64,000 nt of DNA from Nostoc sp. CHAB 5836 (GTDB lineage Bacteria; Cyanobacteriota; Cyanobacteriia; Cyanobacteriales; Nostocaceae): assembly GCF_020829445.1 (NCBI RefSeq), contig NZ_JAIVFV010000005.1, positions 1-64,000 on the forward strand, written 5' to 3'. Shown here one piece after another: positions 7,991-17,495 of the stretch (position 1 is the first letter of the stretch; each line of letters opens with the position of its first letter). The position numbers and the translations under genes were made by a program. A model generated the notes under the pieces. The model saw only the letters and a list, made by a program, of their open reading frames with translations. It was not told the DNA's origin and ran no database searches.

Positions 7991-8485
7991 ATGGAACTAT
8001 ATTTAATTCGTCACGGCATCGCCGAAGACAAGGGATTAGGCATCAAGGATGAAGATCGCAAACTTACCGAAGAAGGAAGACAAAAAACTGAGAAAGTTGC
8101 CGAGCAACTTGTTAAATTGGGTTTAAAATTTGATTTGATTCTCACTAGTCCCTTAGTGCGGGCCCGCCAAACGGCTGATATTCTCATAGCAGAAAAACTA
8201 AGTTCCCAATTAGAGGAATCTAGCTACCTCGCCCCCGATGGTGAAATTTCTAGTTGGCTCAAAGACTGGTTAGAACCAAGAAATTATTCCCAAAATACCC
8301 AACTGGCGCTGGTTGGACATGAACCTGGTTTGAGCAATTGGGCAGAAACTCTCCTCTGGGGAGAAGTCAAAGAAAGCTTAGTCTTGAAAAAAGCAGGTAT
8401 GATTGGGATAAAACTACCAGAAACAGGTTCTGCTTTGGGTCGTAGTCAGATGTTTTGGTTGACCCCACCCAAGTACCTGCTGTAA
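7991..8485 (+). CDS. sixA: Phosphohistidine phosphatase SixA-like
   Basis: A 164-residue histidine-phosphatase-superfamily protein. It has the RHG motif at Arg7-His8-Gly9 (YLIRHGIAED), DEDRKLTEEGRQ, TSPLVRARQTADIL (the second Arg of the pocket) and VGHEPGLSNWAE with the second catalytic His. This is the SixA layout, compact and without the extended helical insert of phosphoglycerate mutases. SixA removes phosphate from His in phosphorelay or PTS proteins. It stands between the PIN gene and gltA, 108 bp before gltA, and is probably transcribed separately. Confidence 0.88.
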   Translation: MELYLIRHGIAEDKGLGIKDEDRKLTEEGRQKTEKVAEQLVKLGLKFDLILTSPLVRARQTADILIAEKLSSQLEESSYLAPDGEISSWLKDWLEPRNYSQNTQLALVGHEPGLSNWAETLLWGEVKESLVLKKAGMIGIKLPETGSALGRSQMFWLTPPKYLL

Positions 8486-8593
8486 CAGTTTTTCAACATT
8501 TTCGATTGTTGTTAGAACCGCTACTGTTATGGCGACAATAAATTTCTGGTAAGTTAGCTTGATCAGATATTTCACAAAGCGAATGGTGTTGCC

Positions 8594-9730
8594 ATGATGG
8601 TGTGCGAATACAAGCCTGGTTTAGAAGGCATTCCCGCCGCTCAATCAAGTATCAGCTATGTTGATGGGCAAAAGGGAATACTCGAATATCGTGGCATCCG
8701 GATTGAAGAATTAGCAGAAAAAAGTACATTCCTAGAAACTGCTTATCTCTTAATCTGGGGCGAACTGCCAAGCAAAGAAGAACTGGAAGCATTTGAACAT
8801 GAAGTTCGTTACCACCGGCGGATAAAATACCGCATTCGGGACATGATGAAATGCTTTCCAGAAAGCGGCCACCCAATGGATGCCCTACAAGCTTCTGCGG
8901 CGGCTTTAGGCTTGTTTTATTCGCTGCGGGATTTACATAATCCTGCCTATATTCGAGATTCGGTAGTGCGGCTGATAGCAACCATTCCCACGATGGTGGC
9001 GGCCTTCCAACTGATGCGAAAAGGCAATGATCCCGTGCGTCCCCGTGATGACTTAGACTACTCGGCCAACTTTCTATATATGCTCGATGAGAAAGAACCC
9101 GATCCTTTAATGGCGCGAGTTTTTGATATCTGCTTGATACTTCAGGTTGAGCATACAATGAATGCTTCCACCTTCAGTGCCAGGGTGACAGCTTCCACCT
9201 TGACTGATCCTTACGCTGTAGTTGCTAGTGCGGTGGGAACTTTGGGAGGGCCCCTGCATGGTGGAGCCAATGAAGAAGTAATTCAGATGTTGGAAAAAAT
9301 TGGCTCTGTGGAAAACGTCCGTCCCTACATAGAGCATTGTCTGCAAACCAAATCTAAGATTATGGGCTTTGGACATCGTGTGTATAAAGTAAAAGACCCA
9401 CGAGCCATAATCTTACAAGGACTAGCAGAACAGATGTTTGAGAAGTTTGGGCATGACAAATTCTATGATATTGCCCTAGAGATGGAACGCGTGGTAGAGG
9501 AAAAACTTGCTAGCAAGGGGATTTATCCCAATATTGACTTTTATTCAGGTTTGGTGTATAGAAAGATGGGGATTCCCACAGACTTGTTTACGCCAATATT
9601 TGCGATCGCCCGCGTTGCCGGTTGGCTAGCCCACTGGAAAGAACAACTAGCAGAAAACCGGATTTTCCGTCCCACCCAGGTTTACAATGGTCTGCACGAA
9701 GTTACTTATACCCCCATTGACCAACGGTAA
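8594..9730 (+). CDS. gltA: Citrate synthase
   Basis: A 378-residue enzyme condensing oxaloacetate and acetyl-CoA to citrate, the entry to the incomplete or bypassed cyanobacterial TCA cycle that supplies 2-oxoglutarate for ammonium assimilation. Catalytic motifs are present: GGPLHGGANE and GFGHRVYKVKDPRA hold the active-site histidines, and NIDFYSGLVY the catalytic Asp. The N-terminus MMVCEYKPGLEGIPAAQS is characteristic of the cyanobacterial type II-like enzyme. Two adjacent ATG codons (8594, 8597) are possible starts. No allosteric N-terminal extension is seen, as expected for the short 370-380-residue class. Confidence 0.96.
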   Translation: MMVCEYKPGLEGIPAAQSSISYVDGQKGILEYRGIRIEELAEKSTFLETAYLLIWGELPSKEELEAFEHEVRYHRRIKYRIRDMMKCFPESGHPMDALQASAAALGLFYSLRDLHNPAYIRDSVVRLIATIPTMVAAFQLMRKGNDPVRPRDDLDYSANFLYMLDEKEPDPLMARVFDICLILQVEHTMNASTFSARVTASTLTDPYAVVASAVGTLGGPLHGGANEEVIQMLEKIGSVENVRPYIEHCLQTKSKIMGFGHRVYKVKDPRAIILQGLAEQMFEKFGHDKFYDIALEMERVVEEKLASKGIYPNIDFYSGLVYRKMGIPTDLFTPIFAIARVAGWLAHWKEQLAENRIFRPTQVYNGLHEVTYTPIDQR

Positions 9731-9778
9731 AGGGGCATGAGGCACTTGTAGTGCCCTTAAGAGCGGCACGCATTCGCG

Positions 9779-10335
9779 CAGGGCTATTTCATTCTGATCT
9801 AGCCCGCCTCAGAATGAATTCTGAGTCTAATAGCAAAAGTCGTCTAAAGACGACTGAGACTCATGTTATAGTCCAATACGCTTGGGTTAAGCATTTCTTC
9901 GCTCTCTTTCTCTCTTCTCTCTGTGCCGCGCCAGTTGCTACCCTGCGGGAACGCTAAGAGCGAACAAGTCTCTTAACCGCAAGGGCGCACTGGCAACTCT
10001 TTGCCTGGAGCGGTAGCCTGCGGCAAGCCGCAACTCTACAAGACGCAAACGCGAGTGCGTCTACGTTAAAGAAAAAGAGTTTTAGCCCTTTTGTGAACCG
10101 TATTGGGTTATAGTCCAATACGCTTGGGTTAAGGAGAATCGTAGGTTGGATTGAACGCAATGAAATCCCACAAACCCCCGAAAATGTTGGGTTTCGTTCC
10201 TCAACCCAACCTACGCAAAATCAGGTTTTTAGCTCTAACTGAACGGTATTGGGTTATAGTCCGTTTTAACGGACTTTAGTTATGAGCCAGGAACTTCAGT
10301 TCCGGGTGGTTTATATCTAGAATGAAATAGTCCTG
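9779..10335. mobile_element. M1 element with nested repeats
   Basis: The ends are CAGGGCTATTTCATTCT and AGAATGAAATAGTCCTG (one mismatch to the copy at 4566-4998). The hairpins gtcgtctaaagacgac and gtccgttttaacggac recur. The middle is filled by nested material: an M2-like piece from 9872, GC-rich 'gcgagtgcgtctacgtt' scraps, and a hairpin repeat at 10141-10214 (gtaggttggattgaa ... tcaacccaacctac). Flanks GCATTCGCG and GCACTCGCG could be a decayed 9-bp duplication. It accounts for most of the 970-bp gap between gltA and ndhA. Confidence 0.75.
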
Positions 10336-10454
10336 CGCACTCGCGTTCGACTACGCAGTTCGACTGCGCTCACCGTAAACTCACCAAGCGCGAAGCCGAA
10401 GCATGGGCATTGAAAAGAGGCAGAGGGGCAGAGAGCAGGGGGTAGGGGGGAAAA

Positions 10455-10492
10455 CTCATCTCCCTCATCTCCCTCATCCCCCTCATCCCCCC
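10455..10492. repeat. C-rich nonamer repeat (ccctcat units)
   Basis: Short array of 'tccctcatc'/'cccctcatc' units, 9 bp long. The same unit occurs at 21612-21640, in frame inside the mannosidase gene (28930-28970, 29543-29582) and before bioF (53907-53990). Nothing else recognisable lies in 10336-10700. Confidence 0.75.
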
Positions 10493-10702
10493 AATAGCCA
10501 ATCTCAATGCCAACCATAAGTAGAAGTTCTCATCTCGCTTCAGAGGGCCAAAACCATCCAAGGATATACTAGGCATGGGAATTAGCAGCAAATCTTCAAT
10601 CAAGCGTCATCTGGGCAAAAATTAAAAATGGGTGAATTTACAGGTATTAATTCAACTAATAGTTGTAATTCACCACGACTCGATGTCTTAAAGAGCGGAA
10701 AC

Positions 10703-11821
10703 ATGAACTCAGGAATTGACCTCCAAGGAACTTTTATTGAATCCCTCCGGGATTTAGGTTTACCAGCAGGAACAGCCAAAGCGATTTGGATGCCACTGCC
10801 AATGATACTGATGCTGATTGGAGCAACAATGGGGGTATTAGTTGCTACTTGGCTAGAACGAAAAATTTCCGCCGCCGCACAGCAACGAATTGGGCCAGAA
10901 TACCAGGGGCCTTTTGGGTTACTGGTACCTGTAGCGGATGGTTTGAAGTTGGTATTTAAAGAAGATATAGTACCAGCCAAATCTGACCCCTGGCTGTTTA
11001 CTCTTGGGCCAATTATTGTTGTGATTCCGGTGTTTCTGTCATTCCTGATCGTCCCCTTTGGGCAGAACATCGTAATTAGCAATGTGGGCATGGGCGTATT
11101 CTTGTGGATTGCTTTGTCAAGCATTCAACCCATTGGTTTGTTAATGGCTGGCTACGCATCTAATAATAAATACTCCCTCTTAGGGGGGTTGCGGGCAGCA
11201 GCGCAATCTATTAGTTATGAAATTCCTTTGGCGTTGGCGGTGTTAGCGATCGCTATGATGTCTAACAGCCTCGACACCGTTGATATTGTCAATCAACAGT
11301 CTGGCTACGGCATTCTGGGCTGGAACATTTGGCGACAACCAATCGGTTTCCTGATTTTTTGGATAGCCGCCTTAGCTGAATGCGAACGATTACCTTTTGA
11401 CTTACCCGAAGCGGAAGAAGAAATCGTCGCCGGGTATCAGACTGAATATTCAGGCATGAAATTCGGTCTTTTCTACCTGGGTTCCTACGTTAACTTGATC
11501 CTTTCTTCCTTACTAGTAGCAATTCTCTACCTGGGCGGTTGGGACTTTCCCATTCCCCTCAACCTCATCGCTGGTTGGCTGGGAGTCAGTGAACTAAATC
11601 CCGTGTTCCAGATAGTAACTGCGGCCTTGGGGATCACCATGACCGTGTTCAAAGCCTATTTACTAGTGTTTGTCGCCATCCTATTGCGCTGGACAGTGCC
11701 ACGGGTACGGATTGACCAACTGTTAAATTTAGGTTGGAAGTTTTTGTTGCCAGTTGGTTTGGTTAATCTCCTATTAACCGCCGCCCTAAAACTAGCCTTT
11801 CCCTTCGCCTTCGGCGGGTAA
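10703..11821 (+). CDS. ndhA: NAD(P)H-quinone oxidoreductase subunit 1 (NdhA)
   Basis: A 372-residue, multi-helix membrane subunit at the base of the NDH-1 complex in the thylakoid membrane, contributing to the plastoquinone site in cyclic electron flow, respiration and CO2 uptake. Recognised by [33 protein letters not shown] and [26 protein letters not shown] (quoted in parts), both hallmark NuoH/NdhA segments. The frame is open to an ATG at 10628, but the ATG at 10703 ([11 protein letters not shown]) matches the family start and has AGCGGA before it. First gene of ndhA-ndhI-ndhG-ndhE. The gap to ndhI holds a heptamer array. Confidence 0.96.
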   Translation: MNSGIDLQGTFIESLRDLGLPAGTAKAIWMPLPMILMLIGATMGVLVATWLERKISAAAQQRIGPEYQGPFGLLVPVADGLKLVFKEDIVPAKSDPWLFTLGPIIVVIPVFLSFLIVPFGQNIVISNVGMGVFLWIALSSIQPIGLLMAGYASNNKYSLLGGLRAAAQSISYEIPLALAVLAIAMMSNSLDTVDIVNQQSGYGILGWNIWRQPIGFLIFWIAALAECERLPFDLPEAEEEIVAGYQTEYSGMKFGLFYLGSYVNLILSSLLVAILYLGGWDFPIPLNLIAGWLGVSELNPVFQIVTAALGITMTVFKAYLLVFVAILLRWTVPRVRIDQLLNLGWKFLLPVGLVNLLLTAALKLAFPFAFGG

Positions 11822-11825
11822 TGAG

Positions 11826-12080
11826 AGAGTTAAGAGTTAAGAGTTAGGAGTTAGGAGTTATGAGTTATGAGTTATGAGTTAGGAGTTATGAGTTATGAGT
11901 TTTTAATTAACTCCTCATTCTTCACTCCTCACTCCTAACTTTTATCCCCTTAAAAGAGTGAGGAGTAAGGAGTTATAAGTCATGAGTTATGAGTTTTTAA
12001 TTAACTCCAAACTCCTAACTCCAAACTCCTAACTCCAAACTCCAAACTCCTAACTCCTCACTCCTAACTCCTAACTTTTA
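11826..12080. repeat. Heptamer arrays between ndhA and ndhI, with a duplicated hairpin
   Basis: Mixed 7-bp units on both strands (AGGAGTT, ATGAGTT, then CTCCTAA and CTCCAAA types) fill the spacer. Because one part reads as AGGAGTT and the next as AACTCCT, the transcript could fold into long imperfect hairpins. The palindromic word cttttatccccttaaaag occurs twice, ending near 11957 and 12094, the second just before ndhI. The array therefore seems to have duplicated the ndhI leader. Confidence 0.85.
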
Positions 12081-12103
12081 TCCCCTTAAAAGAGAGACAA
12101 AAA

Positions 12104-12688
12104 ATGCTAAAGTTCCTGAAACAAGTTGGTGATTACGCCAAAGAAACAGTACAAGCTGCGCGTTACATTGGTCAGGGGCTTTCTGTTACCTTCGATCATA
12201 TGCGGCGGCGACCGATTACCGTACAGTACCCTTACGAGAAACTCATTCCTGGCGAACGGTTTCGCGGTAGAATTCACTTTGAATTTGATAAGTGCATCGC
12301 CTGTGAAGTTTGTGTTCGCGTTTGTCCAATTAACCTGCCTGTAGTAGATTGGGAATTTGACAAAGCCAGCAAAAAGAAAAAACTCAACCACTACAGCATT
12401 GACTTTGGAGTTTGTATCTTTTGTGGTAACTGTGTGGAATTTTGCCCCACTAACTGTCTATCCATGACAGAAGAGTATGAACTTGCCACTTACGATCGCC
12501 ATGAATTGAACTATGACAGCGTGGCGCTGGGTCGTCTGCCCTATAAGGTAACAGATGACCCAATGGTTACACCACTGCGCGAACTAGTTTACCTACCCAA
12601 GGGCATCCTCGAACCCCACGGACTACCCGCAGATGCGCCGCGTGCAGGTGCGCGTCCAGAAGACCTGGTAGAAAAAACAGAAAAATAA
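12104..12688 (+). CDS. ndhI: NAD(P)H-quinone oxidoreductase subunit I (NdhI)
   Basis: A 194-residue peripheral-arm subunit with two 4Fe-4S clusters: [12 protein letters not shown] (about residues 64-75) and [12 protein letters not shown] (about 103-114). It passes electrons from ferredoxin toward plastoquinone in cyanobacterial NDH-1. The C-terminus ([27 protein letters not shown]) is the usual variable tail. The ATG at 12104 lies right after a cttttatccccttaaaag hairpin and AGAGA. Immediately after the stop, the terminal bases of the gene have been copied into the following repeat tract (see the 12677-12905 entry). Confidence 0.96.
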   Translation: MLKFLKQVGDYAKETVQAARYIGQGLSVTFDHMRRRPITVQYPYEKLIPGERFRGRIHFEFDKCIACEVCVRVCPINLPVVDWEFDKASKKKKLNHYSIDFGVCIFCGNCVEFCPTNCLSMTEEYELATYDRHELNYDSVALGRLPYKVTDDPMVTPLRELVYLPKGILEPHGLPADAPRAGARPEDLVEKTEK

Positions 12689-12905
12689 ATGTCATTTGTC
12701 ATTTGTCCATTGTCATTTGTTATTTGAATAATGACTACAGAAAAATAAATGTCATTTGTCATTTGTCCATTGTCATTTGTCCTTTGTTATTTGAATAATG
12801 ACCAATGACCAATGACCAATGACCAATGACCAATGACCAATGACCAATGACCAATGACCAATGACCAATGACCAATGACCAACGACCAACGACCAATGAC
12901 TAAGG
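12677..12905. repeat. Duplicated ndhI tail and TGACCAA heptamer array
   Basis: The segment starting 'acagaaaaataaatgtcatttgtc' (spanning the ndhI stop) occurs at about 12677 and again at 12735, about 58 bp apart. It is followed by roughly a dozen units of TGACCAA (12798-12900). The left half reads TTGTCAT-type, the complement of the right half's ATGACAA-type, so a long hairpin between ndhI and ndhG is possible. Confidence 0.85.
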
Positions 12906-12915
12906 ACAAAAAACA

Positions 12916-13530
12916 GTGAATTTAGCAGAAGGAGTACAGTTAGTATCGCTTGGCATACTGGGCGTGATGATGATTGGGGCAGCTATTGGCGTGGTGCTGT
13001 TCTCCAACATCGTCTATTCTGCCTTTTTGCTGGGGGGTGTGTTCATCAGCATAGCGGGAATCTACCTGTTACTAAATGCTGATTTTGTTGCAGCTGCACA
13101 AATACTGATTTACGTTGGGGCGGTTAACGTGTTGATTTTGTTTGCCATTATGTTGGTGAACAAGCGGCAGAATTTTGTAGCATTTCCCAACTCTTGGGTG
13201 CGGAAAGCATTAACAGGTATAGTCAGTATAGGATTGTTTGGGCTTTTAAGTACGATGGTACTTGCTACTCCTTGGGCTTACTCAGCTGCTCCTGTGGTGG
13301 GTGGTGAAAGTTCTATAGTTTTAATTGGAGAGCATTTCTTCACTGACTTTTTACTACCTTTTGAACTGGCTTCCATTTTGCTGCTGATAGCAATGGTAGG
13401 AGCAATTATTTTGGCACGCCGCGAGTATTTGCCAGACCTATTGACACCATCCAAACTAGGGCAAACTGTTTTGACTTTGCAAGAACGCCCCAGAGAACTA
13501 GTATCAACAACTAGCGAAACAAAAGAGTAA
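12916..13530 (+). CDS. ndhG: NAD(P)H-quinone oxidoreductase subunit 6 (NdhG)
   Basis: A 204-residue membrane subunit of NDH-1 with about five transmembrane helices. The diagnostic stretch is NIVYSAFLLGGVFISIAGIYLLLNADFVAAAQILIYVGAVNVLILFAIMLVNKR (quoted in parts: FVAAAQILIYVGAVNVLILF). The start codon is GTG at 12916, since no ATG lies before MNLAEGVQLVS in this frame. The ribosome-binding region is replaced by the end of the TGACCAA array and 'aaggacaaaaaac', where AAGGA is a plausible Shine-Dalgarno. Third gene of the ndh cluster. Confidence 0.95.
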   Translation: MNLAEGVQLVSLGILGVMMIGAAIGVVLFSNIVYSAFLLGGVFISIAGIYLLLNADFVAAAQILIYVGAVNVLILFAIMLVNKRQNFVAFPNSWVRKALTGIVSIGLFGLLSTMVLATPWAYSAAPVVGGESSIVLIGEHFFTDFLLPFELASILLLIAMVGAIILARREYLPDLLTPSKLGQTVLTLQERPRELVSTTSETKE

Positions 13531-13591
13531 TATTTGCGACATGAGTCGCAGATAAACAGCGAGATTTTTTTTAGGAGGGATACTCAGATTC

Positions 13592-13897
13592 ATGCAACTC
13601 CAGTACTTTTTATTACTAGCAGCAGCTTTATTCTGCATCGGCATCTACGGATTAATTACCAGCCGCAACGCTGTACGGGTGCTGATGTCAATTGAGTTAC
13701 TGCTCAATGCTGTTAATCTGAATTTAATGGCATTTTCCAACTTCCTCGACTCAACATTAATTAAGGGTCAGGTTTTCACAGTATTTGTGATTACTGTGGC
13801 CGCAGCCGAGGCGGCGGTGGGTTTAGCGATCGTGCTGGCCATTTATCGCAACCGTGATACCGTCGATATGGAGCAGTTTAATCTCCTGAAGTGGTAA
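13592..13897 (+). CDS. ndhE: NAD(P)H-quinone oxidoreductase subunit 4L (NdhE)
   Basis: A 101-residue NuoK/NdhE protein with three transmembrane helices. The pattern [19 protein letters not shown] and [22 protein letters not shown] includes the membrane glutamates needed for proton translocation in this family. The ATG at 13592 has a strong TTAGGAGGGA upstream. It ends the ndhA-I-G-E set; nadK follows after 6 bases. Confidence 0.96.
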   Translation: MQLQYFLLLAAALFCIGIYGLITSRNAVRVLMSIELLLNAVNLNLMAFSNFLDSTLIKGQVFTVFVITVAAAEAAVGLAIVLAIYRNRDTVDMEQFNLLKW

Positions 13898-13903
13898 CTG
13901 TGC

Positions 13904-14824
13904 GTGCAACTCAAGCAGGTAATCATTGCTTATAAAGCGCGGGATGCCCGGAGTAAACAATGGGCAGAAATCTGTGCTAAACAACTAGAAAGTCGCGAGT
14001 GCCAGGTGTTGATGGGGCCTAGCGGGCCGAAAGACAACCCTTATCCAGTCTTTTTGGCTTCGGCGGCTCAACCAATCGATCTCGCCTTGGTACTCGGTGG
14101 CGATGGCACTGTTTTAACTGGTGCCAGACATTTAGCCCCAGCTGGCATCCCTATTCTGGGAGTGAATGTGGGAGGTCATCTGGGGTTTTTAACTGAGTCG
14201 GTGGAAGAGTTTCAGGATACGGAGAAAGTTTGGGATCGGCTGTTTGAGGATCGCTATGCTATCCAACGACGGATGATGTTACAAGCTGCTGTGTATGAGG
14301 GTCACGGGTCTAATTTAGAACCAGTGAGTGAGCGTTACCTGGCTTTGAATGAATTTTGTGTGAAACCCGCTTCTGCTGATCGGATGATTACCTCGATTCT
14401 GGAAATGGAAATCGATGGTGAGGTAGTCGATCAGTACGTTGGGGATGGGTTGATTATTTCCACTCCCACAGGTTCTACTGGTTACACCGTTTCTGCCAAT
14501 GGGCCAATCATGCATGATGGTATGGAGGCAATTACCATCACTCCAATTTGTGCAATGAGCCTTTCTAGTCGCCCCCTGGTTTTACCCCCTGGTTCTGTGG
14601 TGAGTATTTGGCCTTTGGGGGATTACGATTTGAGTACCAAACTGTGGACAGATGGGGTTTTGGGGACTTCAATTTGGCCGGGACACCGCGTTGATGTGCG
14701 GATGGCAGAGTGTCGGGCTAAATTTATTATTTTGCGCGAGAACAATTCGTACTATCAGACGCTGCGGGAGAAGTTGCTTTGGGCAGGTACAAGGGTTCAC
14801 TACAGCAATAATCACCGTAATTAA
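13904..14824 (+). CDS. nadK: NAD kinase
   Basis: A 306-residue ATP-NAD kinase producing NADP+, the acceptor of photosynthetic electron flow. Motifs: VLGGDGTVL (about residues 61-69) with the catalytic Asp, NVGGHLGFL, the NE pair in YLALNEFCVK, and DGLIISTPTGSTGYTVSANGP (DGLIISTPTGSTGY). The start is GTG at 13904, six bases after the ndhE stop, so it is likely co-transcribed with the ndh genes, which makes metabolic sense. Cyanobacteria often carry two nadK paralogues; which one this is cannot be decided here. Confidence 0.95.
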   Translation: MQLKQVIIAYKARDARSKQWAEICAKQLESRECQVLMGPSGPKDNPYPVFLASAAQPIDLALVLGGDGTVLTGARHLAPAGIPILGVNVGGHLGFLTESVEEFQDTEKVWDRLFEDRYAIQRRMMLQAAVYEGHGSNLEPVSERYLALNEFCVKPASADRMITSILEMEIDGEVVDQYVGDGLIISTPTGSTGYTVSANGPIMHDGMEAITITPICAMSLSSRPLVLPPGSVVSIWPLGDYDLSTKLWTDGVLGTSIWPGHRVDVRMAECRAKFIILRENNSYYQTLREKLLWAGTRVHYSNNHRN

Positions 14825-14911
14825 TTTAGTATTTGAGAGTGCATTTACCGCAGATTGCGATGGCGTAGGCGATCGCTACGTCCACTGCAAGCATCGCAAT
14901 CAAAATTATCC

Positions 14912-14940
14912 AAGCCCCTGGATTCATCCGGGGGCTTTCT
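14912..14940 (+). terminator. Terminator-like hairpin after nadK
   Basis: AAGCCCCTGGAT / ATCCGGGGGCTT form a 12-bp stem with one mismatch and a 2-base loop, followed by TTCT. It lies about 90 bp after the nadK stop codon and may end the ndh-nadK transcript. The T-run is short. Confidence 0.55.
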
Positions 14941-14984
14941 ACGCCGATTTTGATTCTTTTAACTCAACGTGAGTTTGACAAGTC

Positions 14985-15097
14985 TTATTTGACCTCTCTC
15001 CTAGCCCGTCTCCGAAGCGGAGAGGGGAGCAAAAAGCTTAATTTTTCCTTGCTCCTCCCTTTCCGTTTTGGAGAGGGAGGCTGGGAGGGAGAGGTTC
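14985..15097. repeat. Long inverted repeat with purine/pyrimidine arms
   Basis: 'gacctctctcctagcc' at the left pairs with 'ggctgggagggagaggt' at the right, enclosing smaller hairpins (tctccgaagcggaga). Relatives of this GC-rich 'cctctcc...ggagagg' class occur at 1645-1690, 37137-37240, 42176-42240, 44455-44526 and 46650-46980. A further M2-type left half (cagtacggttcagttaagg) follows at 15350-15425. Confidence 0.7.
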
Positions 15098-15528
15098 AAG
15101 GAATAAGGTTTTAGAGAGTTATTGCGTAAGTCCTATGTCTTTTAACTGACTTGCATTTATAGCGTATATCAAAGGAAAATTTTGTATCTTATTGCCAGAT
15201 TTTTTAGTAATTAATATCCATAATAAAAGTACTCTACCTCTAATCCAAGAAAGTAAAAAAGCTCTCTATCAGTTCTTTTCTCACGAACTGTTTCAATCAC
15301 GCTTCCACACATTAATGCATAATGTGAGCTATTTGTATAGTGCCTAAATCCCAGTACGGTTCAGTTAAGGTTAAAACTTTTTGTCAAACTTAAATTTTTT
15401 AACGAACCGCAGAGGCACAGAGGAATCAGAGATAAGGAAAAAATTCTTAATACGATTCCCAATTCTGCATGAAGATGCACATAATAAGACCCCCCAATGC
15501 TTTGGCGGGACTACAGGAGGGTAAATAT

Positions 15529-15591
15529 ATGCAGCTTCACGAAGAAACGGTATTAGTTATCTCTGATGAACAAACTCAGATACAATTCTAG
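15529..15591 (+). CDS. Possible 20-residue small protein
   Basis: ATG at 15529 preceded by a near-perfect Shine-Dalgarno AGGAGGG (15515-15521) at ideal spacing. It encodes MQLHEETVLVISDEQTQIQF and then TAG. The upstream word 'ccccccaatgctttggcggg' could pair locally. The strong ribosome-binding site, rare in this repeat-filled spacer, is the only argument. It may instead be the 5' remnant of a longer gene. Confidence 0.3.
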   Translation: MQLHEETVLVISDEQTQIQF

Positions 15592-15654
15592 CGATCGCAC
15601 CTCATCAGTCCATCTGACTGGATTATTTTAGATAAATTATTGGGAAAATTACTT

Positions 15655-17280
15655 ATGCGCCATCTCAAATTTACTCCGAGTTGGTTGCGATTTTTAATTA
15701 TTTTTTTATTGGCGATGGGTATATTGTTCCGCTTTTCTAACCTAGATGGCAAAGTTTACTGGCATGATGAAACTTATGCCTCTTTGCGGATTTCTGGTTA
15801 CACAATTAATGAAGCAAAAGAGGAACTTTTTAAGAATCGTGTCATTGGTAAAGAAAGTTTTGCCCAGTTTCAAGGTGCAAATTCAGTAAAAAGCTTAAAT
15901 GACACAATTATGTCTTTGGCAAAAGAAGATTCTCAGCATCCACCGTTGTATTACATAGTAGCCAGATTGTGGATGGAAATCTTTGGTAATTCGGTGACGG
16001 CCATTAGAAGTTTATCCGCCTTGATCAGTTTGCTGGTTTTCCCTTGTGCTTATTGGTTATGCCGAGAATTATTTAATGTGCCATTATCGGTTCCGAGTGT
16101 AGCGATCGCACTCATGGCAATTTCTCCAATTCACCTAGTATATGCCCAAGAAGCACAAGAATATATTCTCTGGTTAGTCACCATATTACTATCCAGTGCA
16201 TCTTTACTACGAGCAATGCAGCTGGAATCACAAAATAAAGATGAGCTAGCAAAAGAACGACAACGAGCAGATTTATTCACTATCTGGAGCATTTATGCAG
16301 TAACTTTAGCCATTAGTCTGTATACATTTCTCTGGAGTGCATTTGTAGCAGTTGCTCACACAATTTATGTGATGATCACTGCCAAATTTCAGTTGACTGA
16401 AACTGTCAGAACTTATCTGCTAGCATCACTGGTAGGTTTTTTAGCCTTCATGCCTTGGATAACAGTTATGATGGGTGACTTTTTTCAATTTTTGATTTCA
16501 GCCGATCAGACAGCAAAACAGTCAGATTTTATACCTAACTTTCAATTTTTATTAATCCAGTTAAGCCGGATTTTTTTTGATATAAACCTTAGCTCACAAA
16601 ATTATCTGGGCTATTTAATTACACCAATTTTTTTAACTTTGGTAGGATATGCGATTTATTTTCTTTGTCAAACAACTAACTATAAAGTTTGGTTATTTAT
16701 CATTATATTAATTGTAGTGCCAGCACTACCCCTAATAGTACCCAATTTAATTCCTAGAGGCATACAATCATCTCCCGAACCATATTTAATACCATCTTAT
16801 TTAGGAATCCAAGTAACTGTTGCTTACCTACTGGCTACGCAGCTATATAATAGCAGCGTGTCACGCCGGAGCATTTGGCACATAATTATGGCATTAGTGA
16901 TTATTTGTGGTCTGATTTCTTCTAAAGTGAGTTCCCAGGCAGAAACTTGGTGGAATAAGGGCATGAGCTATGGCAATCCACAAGTTGCCCAAATCATCAA
17001 TCAAACGACCCACCCACTTTTGATTAGTGATGCTTTGGGCAATAATTATGGGAATGTTTTTTCTCTGAGCTATCTTTTGGAACCAAAAGCGCGATTTCTG
17101 CTGGTGAATCATCAAAAAACTCCCAAAATCCCTGATGGCTTTACTGATGTCTTTTTACTGAATCCTTCAGAGACTTGGCGCGAAACAATAGAAAAAAAAT
17201 ATAAATTCAAGACAGATATTGTTTATAATGATGACTATTATTCGGTATGGAAATTAGCTAAATCTCCTAAATCGCGCTAA
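15655..17280 (+). CDS. Membrane GT-C glycosyltransferase (family 39/ArnT-like)
   Basis: A polytopic protein of 541 residues, about ten predicted membrane segments. Near the N-terminus the first lumenal loop has the GT-C acidic motif HDETYASLR, then DSQHPPLYYIVARLW, the HPPLYY box of the PMT/ArnT family. Such enzymes move a sugar from a lipid-phosphate donor to lipid, glycan or protein on the outer face of the cytoplasmic membrane. The ATG at 15655 is preferred over TTG at 15640. The C-terminal soluble part (about 430-541) has no motif I recognise. No polysaccharide operon is adjacent, so donor and acceptor are unknown. Confidence 0.82.
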   Translation: MRHLKFTPSWLRFLIIFLLAMGILFRFSNLDGKVYWHDETYASLRISGYTINEAKEELFKNRVIGKESFAQFQGANSVKSLNDTIMSLAKEDSQHPPLYYIVARLWMEIFGNSVTAIRSLSALISLLVFPCAYWLCRELFNVPLSVPSVAIALMAISPIHLVYAQEAQEYILWLVTILLSSASLLRAMQLESQNKDELAKERQRADLFTIWSIYAVTLAISLYTFLWSAFVAVAHTIYVMITAKFQLTETVRTYLLASLVGFLAFMPWITVMMGDFFQFLISADQTAKQSDFIPNFQFLLIQLSRIFFDINLSSQNYLGYLITPIFLTLVGYAIYFLCQTTNYKVWLFIIILIVVPALPLIVPNLIPRGIQSSPEPYLIPSYLGIQVTVAYLLATQLYNSSVSRRSIWHIIMALVIICGLISSKVSSQAETWWNKGMSYGNPQVAQIINQTTHPLLISDALGNNYGNVFSLSYLLEPKARFLLVNHQKTPKIPDGFTDVFLLNPSETWRETIEKKYKFKTDIVYNDDYYSVWKLAKSPKSR

Positions 17281-17391
17281 GGTAATATTGCTGCTAATAA
17301 TAATTTATCTGCTAGATGATCGTAGTGTAGGGGCAGAGCAATGTTCCCTATAAGTAGTCTGTATTCCATACAATTTAGAACCCTGATAATC

Positions 17392-17495
17392 CAATACACT
17401 TGGGTTAAGCATTTCCTGCTTCTCTTTTCTCTCTGTGTTCTCTGCGCCTCTGTGGTTCGTAAAAAAAGAGTTTCAGCCTTAACTGAACTGTATTG
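17392..17495. mobile_element. M2 element with terminal inverted repeats
   Basis: Ends CAATACACTTGGGTTAAG and CTTAACTGAACTGTATTG. Flanks CCTGATAATC (left) and CCTTATAATC (right) match at 9 of 10 bases, consistent with a target duplication of about 10 bp. The body contains the 'tctctgtgttctctgcgcctctgtggttcg' purine/pyrimidine core (partly quoted) common to the family. No protein is encoded. Confidence 0.8.

Noticed and set aside
10317..10603. Overlapping minus-strand frames with 'GDEGDEGDE' or 'MREMREM' repeats
   Set aside because: They translate the C-rich nonamer repeat in two frames; no start signals or family similarity.
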